A stretch of 64,000 bases of DNA from Pseudoflavonifractor phocaeensis (lineage in GTDB: Bacteria; Bacillota; Clostridia; Oscillospirales; Oscillospiraceae): the NCBI RefSeq assembly GCF_021531375.1, contig NZ_JADYTU010000003.1:47317-111316 (forward strand), in the 5' to 3' direction. Shown here piece by piece: positions 1 to 8,786 of the stretch (position 1 is its first letter; each line of letters opens with the position of its first letter). Under the pieces are notes generated by a model that was given only the letters and a program-made list of their open reading frames with translations, did not search any database and was not told the origin of the DNA. A program made the position numbers and the translations under genes.

Positions 1-439
1 AGGCGTTGACAAAGCCGGCCTCGCTCTCGCTGACCACGTCGTCCACCGCGGCAAAGAGCAGCAGGATCAGGGTGAGCTGGTCGGCGAACCGCCGGGCCAG
101 CGTGGTGCCCTTCCGGCGGTCGTACTGCCGCAGGTCCTCAAAGAAGACCGGGGGCTGGAACAGGTCGAAGTTCGCCACTCCGGCGGCCACCTCCCAGTAC
201 AGGGCGGAGGGCACCGGATTGCCCGCGGACCAGACGGCGTTGTAAAATTCCACATGCCGGGGGGTGATGGAGCTGGCGTTGTCCGCCTGCCACACCCCCA
301 AGATGTACTGGCGCATGCAGCTGTCTACCTGGCGGCTGAAGCTCATCCGCAGGCCGGGGTCCGGGATCAGCTTGCGGAAGGCGGTCACGGCCTCGCTGTA
401 CTGCTTGTGGACTTCGCTGGCAGTCATGGTGCCTCTCAT
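1..439 (-). CDS. N-terminal part of a hypothetical protein (runs off the window)
   Basis: An open frame on the minus strand begins at an ATG (437-439, with a second in-frame ATG at 425-427) and continues without a stop to the window edge. About 146 residues are visible. The start at 439 has GGGAG about 10 bases upstream; the start at 427 has AGAGG 4 bases upstream, so the choice is open. The visible part is helical and soluble, with no signal peptide. It ends in an acidic LLLFAAVDDVVSESEAGFVN stretch resembling the metal-binding helix of TerB-like domains. From memory, similar N-termini precede SpoVK/CbbX-type AAA+ ATPase domains in related Clostridia, but no ATPase motif falls inside this window, so the function is not assigned. 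Confidence 0.6.
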   Translation of the reverse strand, partial: MRGTMTASEVHKQYSEAVTAFRKLIPDPGLRMSFSRQVDSCMRQYILGVWQADNASSITPRHVEFYNAVWSAGNPVPSALYWEVAAGVANFDLFQPPVFFEDLRQYDRRKGTTLARRFADQLTLILLLFAAVDDVVSESEAGFVNA

Positions 440-820
440 GTCGGTCACGCTCCCATCTTCAGATCTGACCATACGTTATTATGCGCACGAAACAAAGCCT
501 TTGACCTTCACAGCCAAGGCGTTTCAATAGAGGGCCGCGCAAGAAACCGCGCCGCGGATTCTTCAGCAGACCTTATTATAAGGGAAAGCGGGGCGCAGGT
601 CAAGGTGGCGGGGCACGCCTTCATGGCCCGGTAAATTCCGGTTTTTCGGACCGCCGGACGACGCTGTCCCGGTCCGGCGGGGCGGATAGCCGGACAAAAG
701 TGGACATAAAAATGTTAATATTTTGTTATTTCGACTTTCCCCGTTGACGAGGCGGTTTTTTCCTTGTACAATAGATTTGAACCGTTTTTGGCGGAAAAAA
801 GGTTGAGCGGAGGAATCAAT
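440..820. other. intergenic region between divergent genes
   Basis: This 380-base gap separates the truncated minus-strand gene from the plus-strand SH3 protein, so it should hold both promoters. It contains an AT-rich stretch (about 700-780) and the ribosome-binding site CGGAGG at 808-813. I see no RNA gene or convincing -35/-10 pair. Confidence 0.4.
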
Positions 821-1822
821 ATGGCAGAGAGACAAAATCCCTCCCGTCGTACTGCAGAAAAGCGCGTCGCGGCCGGAAAGCAGACGGCCCCCCGGCGCGA
901 TACGATAGAGAAACAGACGCCCTCCCGCCGCAGCGACGTGATCCGCTGCGAGAACTGCGGAGAGGACTATTCCATCACCTATAAGCGCTGTCCCTTCTGT
1001 GACGAGCGGCCCGGCCGAAGCGGCATCGGCGGCCGTCGGGCGGCCGGCGGACGGGGGACGGTCCATCCCGTGCAGGTGATCGGCCTGGTGATCTCCATGA
1101 TCGTGATCATCGTGGCGCTGTTCATAGTATTCAAGTATGTGGGGCCGCTGATCTTTGGAGACAAATCCGGCGGCCAGGGCTCCTCGGTGAGTACCAGCCA
1201 GTCCGCTCCCGGCAGTTCTGCCTCCACCAGCCAGCCCGGGGGTGACGCAAGCTCCGGCGGCGATGTATCCTTGGAGGTCCCCCAGGTCCCTGTGACCTCC
1301 CTGACGCTGAACAAGTCGGACATCACCCTGACGGCCAATGAAGTATTCCCCTTTGTAGCCACGGTCAGTCCCGCCGACGCTGTGGTCACCTGGAGCAGCA
1401 GCGACGACTCCATCCTGAAGGTGGAGCAGGACGGCACCGCCACCAACGTGAACACCACCGGCAGCAAGGTGAAGGTCACCGTCACCGCCACGGCCGGGGA
1501 CAAGAGCGCCCAGTGTACCGTCTACTGCAACAGCGCTGCCGGTTCCGGCACCGGCACGACGACGCCCTCGGGCGGGAGCGGCACCTCCACCAAGCCCAGC
1601 GGCGGCACCGTGGCCCCCAACACCCCGGGTACCATCGTCAACGCGGGCAGCGGTCTGAATATCCGCTCCGGTCCGGGCTCCAGCTATGAAAAACTGGCCA
1701 GCGCCGCCAACGGGTCCAAAATCATTATCCTGGAGGACACCGGAAACGGCTGGTACAAGATCGACTACGGCAACGGCAAGGTGGGCTATGTCTCCAGCGA
1801 CTATGTCTCCGTGGGCAACTAA
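821..1822 (+). CDS. membrane-anchored zinc-ribbon / BIG2 / SH3 domain protein
   Basis: The 333-residue protein starts at 821, where CGGAGG lies 7 bases upstream; longer in-frame starts lack a site. A basic N-terminus is followed by a four-cysteine zinc ribbon (C43, C46, C57, C60), a single membrane span (about 85-107), a Ser/Gly linker, a bacterial Ig-like BIG2 domain (about 150-232), a Thr/Ser/Gly-rich linker, and a C-terminal SH3b domain (about 270-333; LNIRSGPGSSYEKL and GWYKIDYGNGKVGYVSSDYV). The arrangement puts the zinc ribbon in the cytoplasm and the Ig and SH3 domains outside. SH3b domains of this kind usually bind peptidoglycan, so a cell-wall anchoring or sensing role is inferred. 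It is monocistronic, with its own terminator. Confidence 0.85.
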   Translation: MAERQNPSRRTAEKRVAAGKQTAPRRDTIEKQTPSRRSDVIRCENCGEDYSITYKRCPFCDERPGRSGIGGRRAAGGRGTVHPVQVIGLVISMIVIIVALFIVFKYVGPLIFGDKSGGQGSSVSTSQSAPGSSASTSQPGGDASSGGDVSLEVPQVPVTSLTLNKSDITLTANEVFPFVATVSPADAVVTWSSSDDSILKVEQDGTATNVNTTGSKVKVTVTATAGDKSAQCTVYCNSAAGSGTGTTTPSGGSGTSTKPSGGTVAPNTPGTIVNAGSGLNIRSGPGSSYEKLASAANGSKIIILEDTGNGWYKIDYGNGKVGYVSSDYVSVGN

Positions 1823-1833
1823 AGAAACATGAT

Positions 1834-1864
1834 AAAAGGGCGTCCCCACTGGGGACGCCCTTTT
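1834..1864 (+). terminator. rho-independent terminator of the SH3 protein gene
   Basis: A strong GC hairpin (AAAAGGGCGTCCCC / GGGGACGCCCTTTT) directly follows the stop codon. The flanking A and T tracts suggest that it can act in both directions. Confidence 0.85.
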
Positions 1865-1954
1865 CATTTTAGAACTGTCAGTTACTCTGCGTGACCTGTC
1901 CTGCTTCGCAGGGGAAATGCGCCAGCAGTTCCGAGAGTCCTTTGGTCCTTTCTT

Positions 1955-3616
1955 TCAGGAAAGGACAGCTCCCTTGTCGGCAGAGGAGACCAGCTTGGCG
2001 TACCGGGCCAGGTAGCCGGTCTTGATCTTGGGCTCGGGGCAGACCCAGGCGGCCTTCCGGGCGGCCAGCACCTCGTCGGACACCTTCAGGGTAATGGTGT
2101 GGGCGGGGATGTCGATGGCGATGCGGTCGCCCTCCTCCACCAGACCAATGGTGCCGCCGCTGGCGGCCTCGGGGGAGACGTGACCGATGGAGGCGCCACG
2201 GGTGGCGCCGGAGAAGCGGCCGTCGGTGATGAGGGCCACGTCCTTGTCCAGGCCCATGCCCGCGATGGCGGAGGTGGGGTTGAGCATCTCCCGCATGCCG
2301 GGGCCGCCCTTGGGGCCCTCGTACCGGATGACCACCACGTCGCCGGCTACGATCTTGCCGGCGTAGATGGCCTCGATAGCCTCCTCCTCGGAGTTGAAGA
2401 CCCGGGCGGGGCCCTCATGGACCATCATCTCGGGGGCCACGGCGGACTGCTTGACCACGCAGCCGTCGGGGGCCAGGTTGCCCTTCAGAACGGCGATGCC
2501 GCCGGTCTTGGTGTAGGGATTCTCAATGGGCCGGATGATGTCGGGGTTGCGGTTTACCACGCCCTCGAGGTTTTCCGCAACGGTCTTTCCGGTGCAGGTC
2601 ATCAGGCTGGTGTCGAGAAGGCCCTTCTTGGCCAGCTCGGCCATGACGGCATAGACGCCGCCCGCCCGGTCCAGATCCTCCATGTAGGTGTCGCCGGCGG
2701 GGGCCAGGTGGCACAGGTTGGGAGTCTTGTCGCTGATCTCGTTGGCCATGTCGAAGCTGAGCTCGATGCCGCACTCATGGGCGATGGCGGGCAGGTGGAG
2801 CATGGTGTTGGTGGAGCAGCCCAGAGCCATGTCAATGGTCTCGGCGTTGTGGAAGGCGGCCTCGGTCATGATGTCCCGGGGGCGGATGTCCTTTTCCACC
2901 AGCTCCATGATCTTCATGCCAGCGTGCTTGGCCAGACGCAGGCGGGCGGAGTAGACGGCGGGGATGGTGCCGTTGCCGGCCAGAGCCATGCCGATGGCCT
3001 CGGTGAGGCAGTTCATGGAGTTGGCGGTGTACATGCCGGAGCAGGAGCCGCAGGTGGGGCAGGCATTGTTCTCGTACTCCTCCACGCCTGCCTGGTCCAA
3101 CTTGTCGGCGTAGTAAGCGCCCACCGCCTCAAACATGTGGGACAGGCAGGTGCGGCGGCCGTTGTTCAGGGTGCCGGCCAGCATGGGACCGCCGGAGACG
3201 AAAATGGTGGGGACGTTCACCCGGGCGGCGGCCATGAGCAGACCGGGGACGTTCTTGTCACAGTTGGGGATCATGACCAGGCCGTCGAACTGGTGGGCCA
3301 TGGCCATGGCCTCGGTGGAATCGGCGATGAGATCACGGGTGACCAGGGAGTACTTCATACCCACATGGCCCATGGCGATGCCGTCGCAGACGGCGATGGC
3401 GGGGAATTCCACGGGGGTGCCTCCGGCGGCCCGGATGCCGGCCTTGACGGCCTCGGCGATCTTGTCCAGGTTCATGTGGCCGGGGACGATCTCGTTATAG
3501 GAGCAGACCACACCGATAAGGGGGCGCTCCAGCTCCTCCTTGGTGTAGCCCAGAGCATAGAGCAAAGAGCGGTTGGGGGCGGCGGGGATGCCTTTTTTCA
3601 CAACGTCGGAACGCAT
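1955..3616 (-). CDS. ilvD: dihydroxy-acid dehydratase
   Basis: The 553-residue protein is full length for the IlvD/Edd family. It catalyses dehydration of 2,3-dihydroxy-isovalerate and 2,3-dihydroxy-3-methylvalerate in valine/isoleucine synthesis, using an Fe-S cluster. Signature stretches are visible: NCDKNVPG with Cys119, the [17 protein letters not shown] block with Cys189/Cys192, and the C-terminal [10 protein letters not shown]. The start at 3616 follows AGGAGG by 9 bases; the upstream in-frame ATG at 3667 is not needed. The gene stands alone, divergent from a FadR-type regulator with operator-like sites at its promoter. FadR regulators often control sugar-acid genes, so a sugar-acid dehydratase role is the alternative, though the sequence reads as classical IlvD. 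Confidence 0.9.
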   Translation of the reverse strand: MRSDVVKKGIPAAPNRSLLYALGYTKEELERPLIGVVCSYNEIVPGHMNLDKIAEAVKAGIRAAGGTPVEFPAIAVCDGIAMGHVGMKYSLVTRDLIADSTEAMAMAHQFDGLVMIPNCDKNVPGLLMAAARVNVPTIFVSGGPMLAGTLNNGRRTCLSHMFEAVGAYYADKLDQAGVEEYENNACPTCGSCSGMYTANSMNCLTEAIGMALAGNGTIPAVYSARLRLAKHAGMKIMELVEKDIRPRDIMTEAAFHNAETIDMALGCSTNTMLHLPAIAHECGIELSFDMANEISDKTPNLCHLAPAGDTYMEDLDRAGGVYAVMAELAKKGLLDTSLMTCTGKTVAENLEGVVNRNPDIIRPIENPYTKTGGIAVLKGNLAPDGCVVKQSAVAPEMMVHEGPARVFNSEEEAIEAIYAGKIVAGDVVVIRYEGPKGGPGMREMLNPTSAIAGMGLDKDVALITDGRFSGATRGASIGHVSPEAASGGTIGLVEEGDRIAIDIPAHTITLKVSDEVLAARKAAWVCPEPKIKTGYLARYAKLVSSADKGAVLS

Positions 3617-3647
3617 ATGGATTGACCTCCTGAATTTTTTAACAGAG

Positions 3648-3677
3648 TTGTCTGATAACTCTTGCATTGTCTGACTA
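3648..3677 (-). promoter_or_regulatory. two FadR-type operator-like sites
   Basis: Two 11-base sites, TTGTCTGATAA (3648-3658) and TTGTCTGACTA (3667-3677), are spaced 19 bases apart centre to centre. The second matches the FadR-subfamily half-palindrome pattern TNGTCNGACNA at every fixed base, and the first differs at one position. They lie just downstream of the predicted ilvD -10 box, where a bound repressor would block transcription. The GntR/FadR gene starts 170 bases away on the other strand. Confidence 0.55.
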
Positions 3678-3678
3678 C

Positions 3679-3707
3679 ATGCTATATCATGAAAGCATAG
3701 ATGTCAA
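3679..3707 (-). promoter_or_regulatory. predicted ilvD promoter
   Basis: On the minus strand TTGACA (3702-3707) lies upstream of an AT-rich TATAGCAT region. TAGCAT at 3679-3684 gives a 17-base spacer, and TATAGC at 3681-3686 gives 15. The -35 is perfect and the -10 is mediocre, as expected for a regulated promoter. Confidence 0.5.
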
Positions 3708-3850
3708 GAGGCGGGAGAGATTTTTACAGTCTGGAATTTGAACGGGTGTTTTTTGGCTGACATCTCTCGGGACGGGGCAGGCGCCGTCCTGAGGCGCAGC
3801 CGGAATGCCCCGTAACGTTTGGTTCACCGTCTGAAAAAGGAGCGACGATC

Positions 3851-4528
3851 ATGGAAAAACAGAGCCTTTCCCACCAGACCGCCCAGCGGCTTTACAATCA
3901 GATCGTGGTGGAGCGGCGGCTCCATCCCGGGGACAAGCTGCCCAACGAACTGGACCTGTCCCGGGAACTGGGGGTGGGCCGGACCACCCTGCGGGAGGCC
4001 ATCCGGGATCTGACGGTCCAGGGGGTGCTGGAGGTGCGCCGGGGGAAGGGCACCTTTGTGTCCCGGCAGGCCGGGCAGGTGGAGGACTTCGGCTTCTCCG
4101 CTCTGGACCGGGTGCGGGGCCAGCTGCGGGATTTGTTTGAGCTGCGGTCCATCTTTGAACCCCGGGCCGCCCGGCTGGCCTGCCAGCGGGCCAGCGAGGG
4201 GGAAATGGCGGAGATCTTGCGCCAAGGCGAGTTGGTGGCCTGCTGTATCCGGGAGGGCCGGGACCGCACCGCTGCCGACCGGGCCTTCCACGCGGCCATC
4301 GTCCGGGCCACCCACAACGAATTCATGGTGCGCTTGCTGCCCATGATCAACCAGGCGGTGGAGACCGCCATCGGCGCCGGCGAGGACCAGGAGACTCTGG
4401 CCCAGATCACCCTCCGGGACCATGCGCTGCTGCTGGAGTTTTTGCAGAAGCGGGATGCCTCCGGGGCCGAGCACGCCATGGCTATCCACATGCATCACGC
4501 CATGGATGAGATGGGTCTGGAGGAGTAG
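3851..4528 (+). CDS. GntR-family transcriptional regulator, FadR subfamily
   Basis: The 225-residue protein has an N-terminal winged helix-turn-helix (about 8-73, including PNELDLSRELGVGRTTLREA and a GKGTFV wing end). A C-terminal all-helical FCD ligand-binding domain follows (about 90-220, with DLFELRSIFEPRAARLA and the metal-ligand-like D...H/H pattern around AADRAFHAAI). AAAGGAG precedes the ATG. It is divergent from ilvD, and two FadR-type operator-like sites cover the ilvD start region, so it probably represses ilvD in response to a small carboxylic acid. The effector cannot be read from the sequence. Confidence 0.85.
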   Translation: MEKQSLSHQTAQRLYNQIVVERRLHPGDKLPNELDLSRELGVGRTTLREAIRDLTVQGVLEVRRGKGTFVSRQAGQVEDFGFSALDRVRGQLRDLFELRSIFEPRAARLACQRASEGEMAEILRQGELVACCIREGRDRTAADRAFHAAIVRATHNEFMVRLLPMINQAVETAIGAGEDQETLAQITLRDHALLLEFLQKRDASGAEHAMAIHMHHAMDEMGLEE

Positions 4529-4658
4529 ACCGGACCGTGGCTGGCGGTGCCGTAACGGAGGAAACGGGGATACCCGATGACAAAGGCCTCCGGCAGCGTG
4601 CGAGCACACAAGACGATGGCCCGGATGACTGGGATTACCGGCGCATCGGGACAAAATG

Positions 4659-4700
4659 AAAGGGCTTGCCGCCTGTGCTTCTCAGACGGCAAGCCCTTTT
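4659..4700. terminator. bidirectional terminator
   Basis: A 17-base-pair stem (AAAGGGCTTGCCGCCTG with CAGACGGCAAGCCCTTT, one G-U pair) lies between the FadR-type gene and the convergent small gene at 4837. It is flanked by A and T tracts. Confidence 0.75.
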
Positions 4701-4836
4701 GGCTGCTTCAGAACATTTGATGAATCGTTATCGGATTGTTTGAAACGCTTCGCGGTGGGGCCTGAGTGGTTTCTCCGTTCTTCAGCTCAAACCGTGGGGC
4801 GTGACCGCAGGGGCGACTTCCTGAAGAGGCGGAGGC

Positions 4837-5160
4837 TCATTCCTGAGCCTGTGCCTCCTCGGCCTTGGCCGCGTCCATTTTCTGGCACTGGGCCACCGCC
4901 TGGTTGAAGACCTCGCGGTCCCCGGCGCGGTAGGCCTGGGTCAGATCAGCGTAGTGGCGGCCCAGGAAAAGGCGCAGCTGCTCCTGGCCCTGCTCCAGGG
5001 CGGGGTAGTCCCGGTGAAGGGCTTCATAGTCCAGACCGTCGGGGCCGTACTGCTGTCTGCCCTCCCGGGCGTCGGACAGAAACATGGCCAGAGCGATGGT
5101 CAGGTCGGCACAGCCGTTCTTGCCGGAAGTCTGAAAAATGTCGTAGAGGTATTGTTCCAT
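4837..5160 (-). CDS. hypothetical protein at the end of a holin cassette
   Basis: The 107-residue protein is soluble, acidic and helical, and I do not recognise a family. The start at 5160 has GGAG about 8 bases upstream; a longer in-frame extension to 5337 overlaps the holin gene and is rejected. It is the last gene of a three-gene minus-strand cassette (5799 to 4837) whose middle member is a Hol44-type holin, so a phage-derived or holin-linked function is likely. Confidence 0.6.
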   Translation of the reverse strand: MEQYLYDIFQTSGKNGCADLTIALAMFLSDAREGRQQYGPDGLDYEALHRDYPALEQGQEQLRLFLGRHYADLTQAYRAGDREVFNQAVAQCQKMDAAKAEEAQAQE

Positions 5161-5174
5161 TCTTTTGTCTCCTT

Positions 5175-5444
5175 TCAATCCTTCTCGTTCAGTTGTTTTT
5201 TGGCCTGATTGGCGCCGGTGGCGGCCAGTCCGGAGGCGATACCCACCGCCAAGGCGGTCAGCGGGTCGTGGGCCGGGAAGCAGGCCACAGGGATATAGAG
5301 GGCCACCAGACCCAAAACTCCGCCAGTCAGACCGCACAGCATGGGAATGTAGCGGTCGCTGATCCAGGGGACCGCTTTGACCACCAGACCGATCAGATAG
5401 CAGATGACGGTGATGGCCGCCACGGACGCGGTGCCGAAATCCAT
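5175..5444 (-). CDS. phage holin, Hol44-like (superfamily V)
   Basis: This 89-residue membrane protein has two to three hydrophobic segments (about 7-25, 33-52, 62-78). Its motif pattern (IPMLCGLTGGVLGLVALY, then DPLTALAVGIASGLAATGANQ) is typical of Hol44-like holins, which form membrane holes that release an endolysin. GGAGGTG precedes the ATG. It follows a 106-residue helper gene and precedes a small soluble protein. No endolysin or other phage gene is beside it, so it is a stand-alone cassette rather than part of a prophage lysis module. Confidence 0.8.
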   Translation of the reverse strand: MDFGTASVAAITVICYLIGLVVKAVPWISDRYIPMLCGLTGGVLGLVALYIPVACFPAHDPLTALAVGIASGLAATGANQAKKQLNEKD

Positions 5445-5478
5445 ATGATCACCTCCTTTTTACAAAGCGTTGTCCGGG

Positions 5479-5799
5479 TCACTTGTCCCGGACCTCCAGT
5501 TCACGCAGAGCCTCCACCAGCTTGGTCACGGTGCCGTTGCCCCCCAGGGCGTGGTACTCCCGGTAGAGAGCCTCCACGTTTTCCAGTCCGTGGAGGGTGA
5601 TCCAGTTCCGCTCGGAATAGTGGTAGTAGGCTTGTACGATGCGGTCCCGGAGCAGCGCCTGGATGCCGCGCTCCGTGGCCTGCTGGCGCAGGTCCGACTG
5701 CTTCTGCCGCCGGTATAAAAGGCGCATTCCGGCGCTGAGAGCGGCGGCGCCCAGCCCGCAGGCCCATTGGACCCAATATTTTAGGATCGTGTCCAGCAT
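5479..5799 (-). CDS. holin-associated small membrane-anchored protein
   Basis: The 106-residue protein has one N-terminal membrane segment (about 7-27) followed by a charged helical domain. GAGGAGGGA lies 6 bases before the ATG. It is the first gene of the cassette, ahead of the Hol44-like holin. Small anchored proteins of this shape are common beside phage holins, but I cannot name the family. The XRE regulator at 5996 is divergent and may control it. Confidence 0.6.
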   Translation of the reverse strand: MLDTILKYWVQWACGLGAAALSAGMRLLYRRQKQSDLRQQATERGIQALLRDRIVQAYYHYSERNWITLHGLENVEALYREYHALGGNGTVTKLVEALRELEVRDK

Positions 5800-5936
5800 G
5801 GAAGATCCCTCCTCGTATATATTCCGCCAGAGGTAAAAAGGTGCCCGGCAGGATACATCGAAGAAAAAAGAAATGAGCCCAAAGCTTGGAATGGGGAGCT
5901 GATCGGGCCTGTTCTGGCTACCCCTCGCTTCGGGGC

Positions 5937-5965
5937 TTGCGGCGCAGTCCTATTTTTACTATAAT
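5937..5965 (+). promoter_or_regulatory. sigma-A promoter of the XRE regulator
   Basis: TTGCGG (5937-5942), a 17-base spacer and a perfect TATAAT (5960-5965) lie 30 bases before the ATG of the XRE gene. Confidence 0.7.
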
Positions 5966-5995
5966 AGAGAAAGCCTTTCAAAGGAGGTTTTACGT

Positions 5996-6463
5996 ATGGT
6001 GACTATGGCACAGCGAATTGAAGAACTGCGGACGGAGCGGGGACTGAGCCGGCCGGCCCTGTCCGCCGCCCTGGGTTTCCCCAAAAACGCGGCGGAGAAG
6101 TTTGAGACCGGCAGGGCTACCCCCTCCCGGGAGCAGCAGGAGAAAATGGCGTCCTATTTCGGCGTATCCATGTTCTACCTGCGGGGAGAGAGCAACGACC
6201 GGACCCGCCAGGAGACCTGGATGGACGCGGCTTACGCGGAAGACGAGGAGCCGGCTCCCGCACCTGCGCCCCGGCGGGCGGCCAGACCCGCAACCCAGGC
6301 TGCCCGGCCCGGACAGGAGCAGAACACTGTTTTTGACGCCTTGCTGAACAACAAAGCCTTCCAGGAGATGGTGCGTGCCACCGTGCTGGAGGTGCTGCGG
6401 TCCCAGGAGGGACAGGAACTGCTGGCCCGGACAGTCCGGAAGGAACTGGACCGCCAGCGGTGA
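5996..6463 (+). CDS. XRE-family transcriptional regulator
   Basis: The 155-residue protein has an N-terminal helix-turn-helix domain (about 4-62; IEELRTERGLSRPALSAALG and a YFGVSMFYLRGE end). A disordered Pro/Ala-rich linker (about 80-105) and a short C-terminal helical tail follow. AAGGAGG lies 8 bases before the ATG and a good promoter lies just upstream. It is divergent from the holin cassette, the usual place for its repressor. The tail (FDALLNNKAFQEMVRATVLE) may mediate oligomerisation. Confidence 0.8.
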   Translation: MVTMAQRIEELRTERGLSRPALSAALGFPKNAAEKFETGRATPSREQQEKMASYFGVSMFYLRGESNDRTRQETWMDAAYAEDEEPAPAPAPRRAARPATQAARPGQEQNTVFDALLNNKAFQEMVRATVLEVLRSQEGQELLARTVRKELDRQR

Positions 6464-7017
6464 GAGGACGGAATAGCTGACAGACAAGCGGCGGAAGACC
6501 GTTTGGGTTCCGGCCGGCTTGGCTGCGATTGCTTCTGCCGGCCAACATGTCCGCGGAGAAGAGAGGCTTACAAAGAGGACCGTCAGGGTCCTCTTTTTTT
6601 GCCTTGCGGCGTTTTGCTTTGCGCGAAAAACCGTGCCTCGCCATATGCCTCCAGATAAATTTGCGAAATATCGCCCGGATTTTCGCCCTTTTGCCAATAT
6701 TGTCTTGAAATCAGGACCTAGGAACGTTAAAACGACAAATTTCACAATAATATTGAATCCCATTTTTTGCCTGTTGGAAGGAATGACAAAAAGTGGGAGA
6801 TTTTTTTGAGGATTTAGGATTGCTAATTTAGCCTGATTATGGTGAAATGAAAAAATCCCGAAGAGGTTGCCGCTTTTTTGTGCAATTCGACTTGTGGCCG
6901 AAAAGCCTTACAGCGTACGGCCTTCACGCTGTTTGTGACAGAAAAAGCAAACGCGAATTGGGTATTTCGATACAGCCGGCATGCCGCTGTATCAACACAG
7001 AAAAAGGAGCGATGTTT
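6464..7017 (+). other. long intergenic region / leader upstream of the Dpp-type operon
   Basis: This 550-base gap holds the XRE terminator (6572-6600), then an AT-rich block (about 6600-6860), then the transcribed leader of the transporter operon. A hairpin GATACAGC...GCTGTATC (6969-6993) sits just before the AGGAG ribosome-binding site (7006-7010) and may stabilise the message. I found no riboswitch consensus and no confident promoter. Confidence 0.45.
6572..6600 (+). terminator. rho-independent terminator downstream of the XRE gene
   Basis: A 10-base-pair stem (AAAGAGGACC / GGTCCTCTTT) with a 5-base loop is followed directly by a seven-to-eight T run. Confidence 0.8.
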
Positions 7018-8636
7018 ATGAAGAAGAAATTGTCTCTCGCGCTTGCGATGCTGCTGTCTGTCTCCATGCTGGCTGTTATGCTGGCCGGCTGCGGCGGCGG
7101 CAGAAACAGCCTGCTGACAGCGGCGCCTCTTCCGGAAGCGCAAGCCAGTCCGCTGGTGCCAGCCAGCCTGCCGCCGGCGGAGCGCTGAAGCTGGTGCTTT
7201 CCACCAACGATGGCTCCACCAAGGATGACCGGGTCCCCACCCCCTGGCTCAACCACAACATGGCCACCAACCTGATGTGGCGCTGCCTGCTGATGGCTGA
7301 CAGCAGCCTGACCAAGACTGAGCCCGACCTGGCCGAGAAGGTCGAGATCAGCGAAGACGGTCTTACTTACACCATCACCCTGAAGGACGGCCTGAAGTGG
7401 TCCGACGGCGAGGCCCTCACCGCTGACGACGTGCTGTGGTCCATCGACGGTGTTCTGGCCGCCACCAACAAGAACTCCATCTACTCCGCGGCGTTCGGCA
7501 AGATCACCGAGAAGAGCGCCGAGGGCAATGTCATCACCCTGAAGCTGGACGCTCCCTATGCCTCCATGCTGGACATCCTGGCTCAGTTCTCCATTCTGCC
7601 CAAGCACTGCCTGGAGAGCGCCGATCCCGCCACCATCGACACCGCCGACTTCAGGAAGAATCCCGTCACCTCCGGCTACTACATGATGGACCAGATGAAC
7701 GCTGGCAACTACTTCACTCTGAAGCTGAACCCCAACTATGAGGGCACCGCCCCCAAGATCGAGAAGGTCACCGTTTCCTTCGTCACCGACTTCCTGACCG
7801 CCGCCCAGTCCGGCAGCGCCGACTTCCTGTACGGCAACGCCTCTGACCTGGTCAGCGGCATGGAGGCTCTGAGCAACTACCAGTCCATCCCCGTGGACGT
7901 GCTGTTCTACAAGTACTTCATCTTCAACATGAAGGGTGTTGACGGCAAGGAGAACGAGGCCATGCAGCCCATCGCGGTCCGCCAGGCTCTGATCAAGGCC
8001 ATCGACCGCGCTACTCTGGCCGCTCTGTACCCCTCCGCCCTGGTGCTGAACTCCGGCGTGCCCAATGCCAACGAGGCTTACAACGGCTTTGAGTACAAGT
8101 ACGATCCCGAGGCCGCCAAGGCTGAGATCGCCGCTTCCGGCTATGATATGAGCCGTACCCTGCGCATCTGCTACTACAACAACGATCAGACCTCCATCGA
8201 CCTGATCAACATGGTGGTCTTCTATCTGGAGCAGGCCGGTCTGAAGGTCGAGGCCACCCTGTCCAACGACGGCACCACCGACCTGTTCACCACCCGCGAG
8301 TACGACATCGGCTTCAAGGGCAAGAGCTCCTTCTCCATGGAGGAGTGGTACTCCGAGTACATGAGCACCGACGCCCTGTTCGCCAACATCTTCGGCGGCG
8401 ACACCGCTTTTGACGCCGCCATCGCCGCTCTGTCCGCCTCCACCACTTAGGAGGCCAAGAACGCCGCTCTGAAGGACCTGCAGGCCCTGGAGCAGGAGAA
8501 GATGTACAAGGTGCCTGTGTTCACCGTGGGCAACTATGTCTTCGTCAGCAACAACGTGAAGGTCCCCTCCGGCGTGGAGTTCTGCAACCCCCTGTATGCC
8601 TGTGACATTGACTATGCCAACTGGGAGCTGGCCTGA
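7018..8636 (+). pseudogene. oligopeptide/dipeptide ABC transporter binding lipoprotein, frameshift plus in-frame amber
   Basis: This would be a family 5 extracellular solute-binding lipoprotein of about 538 residues. The start at 7018 follows AGGAG by 8 bases. A signal peptide with lipobox LAGC is read in frame 1 up to about 7095-7125. The rest (from about QPADSGASSGSASQSAG onward) is in frame 3, so one base is missing or two are extra near the GGC GGC GGC repeat. The SBP_bac_5 body then runs well until TAG at 8448-8450. Beyond it the same frame continues with EAKNAALKDLQALEQEKMYK and ends at TGA 8634-8636. CAG to TAG would explain the stop. All downstream transporter genes are intact, so recent decay, sequencing error or suppression must be distinguished. 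Confidence 0.85.
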
Positions 8637-8692
8637 GCTGAACCGGCTGGTTCTCTGATAACAGTCCATCATTCCCCCAGATGATCTGAAGG

Positions 8693-8730
8693 AGGGAGAG
8701 ACGCAAGCCTTGCCCTGCGTCTCTCCCTTG
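8693..8730 (+). terminator. intra-operon hairpin between binding protein and permease
   Basis: A 13-base-pair perfect stem (8693-8705 with 8716-8728) and a 10-base loop lie between the binding-protein gene and the first permease. The tail is only weakly T-rich, so partial read-through or message stabilisation fits better than full termination. Such an arrangement usually raises binding-protein expression above that of the membrane subunits. Confidence 0.6.
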
Positions 8731-8786
8731 TCATTCCACCGGAGATATTTGAGGTCCGTTTCCCTGCGAACAAAAGGAGTGAAATC

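Noticed and set aside
6720..7017. Possible riboswitch in the long leader before the Dpp-type operon
   Set aside because: Only one simple hairpin (6969-6993) is clear. No consensus core of a known class and no terminator-antiterminator pair were seen.
8448..8450. In-frame TAG as a pyrrolysine codon
   Set aside because: Family 5 binding proteins are not known to use pyrrolysine, no pyl genes are in the window, and the same gene also has a frameshift, so damage or error is more likely.
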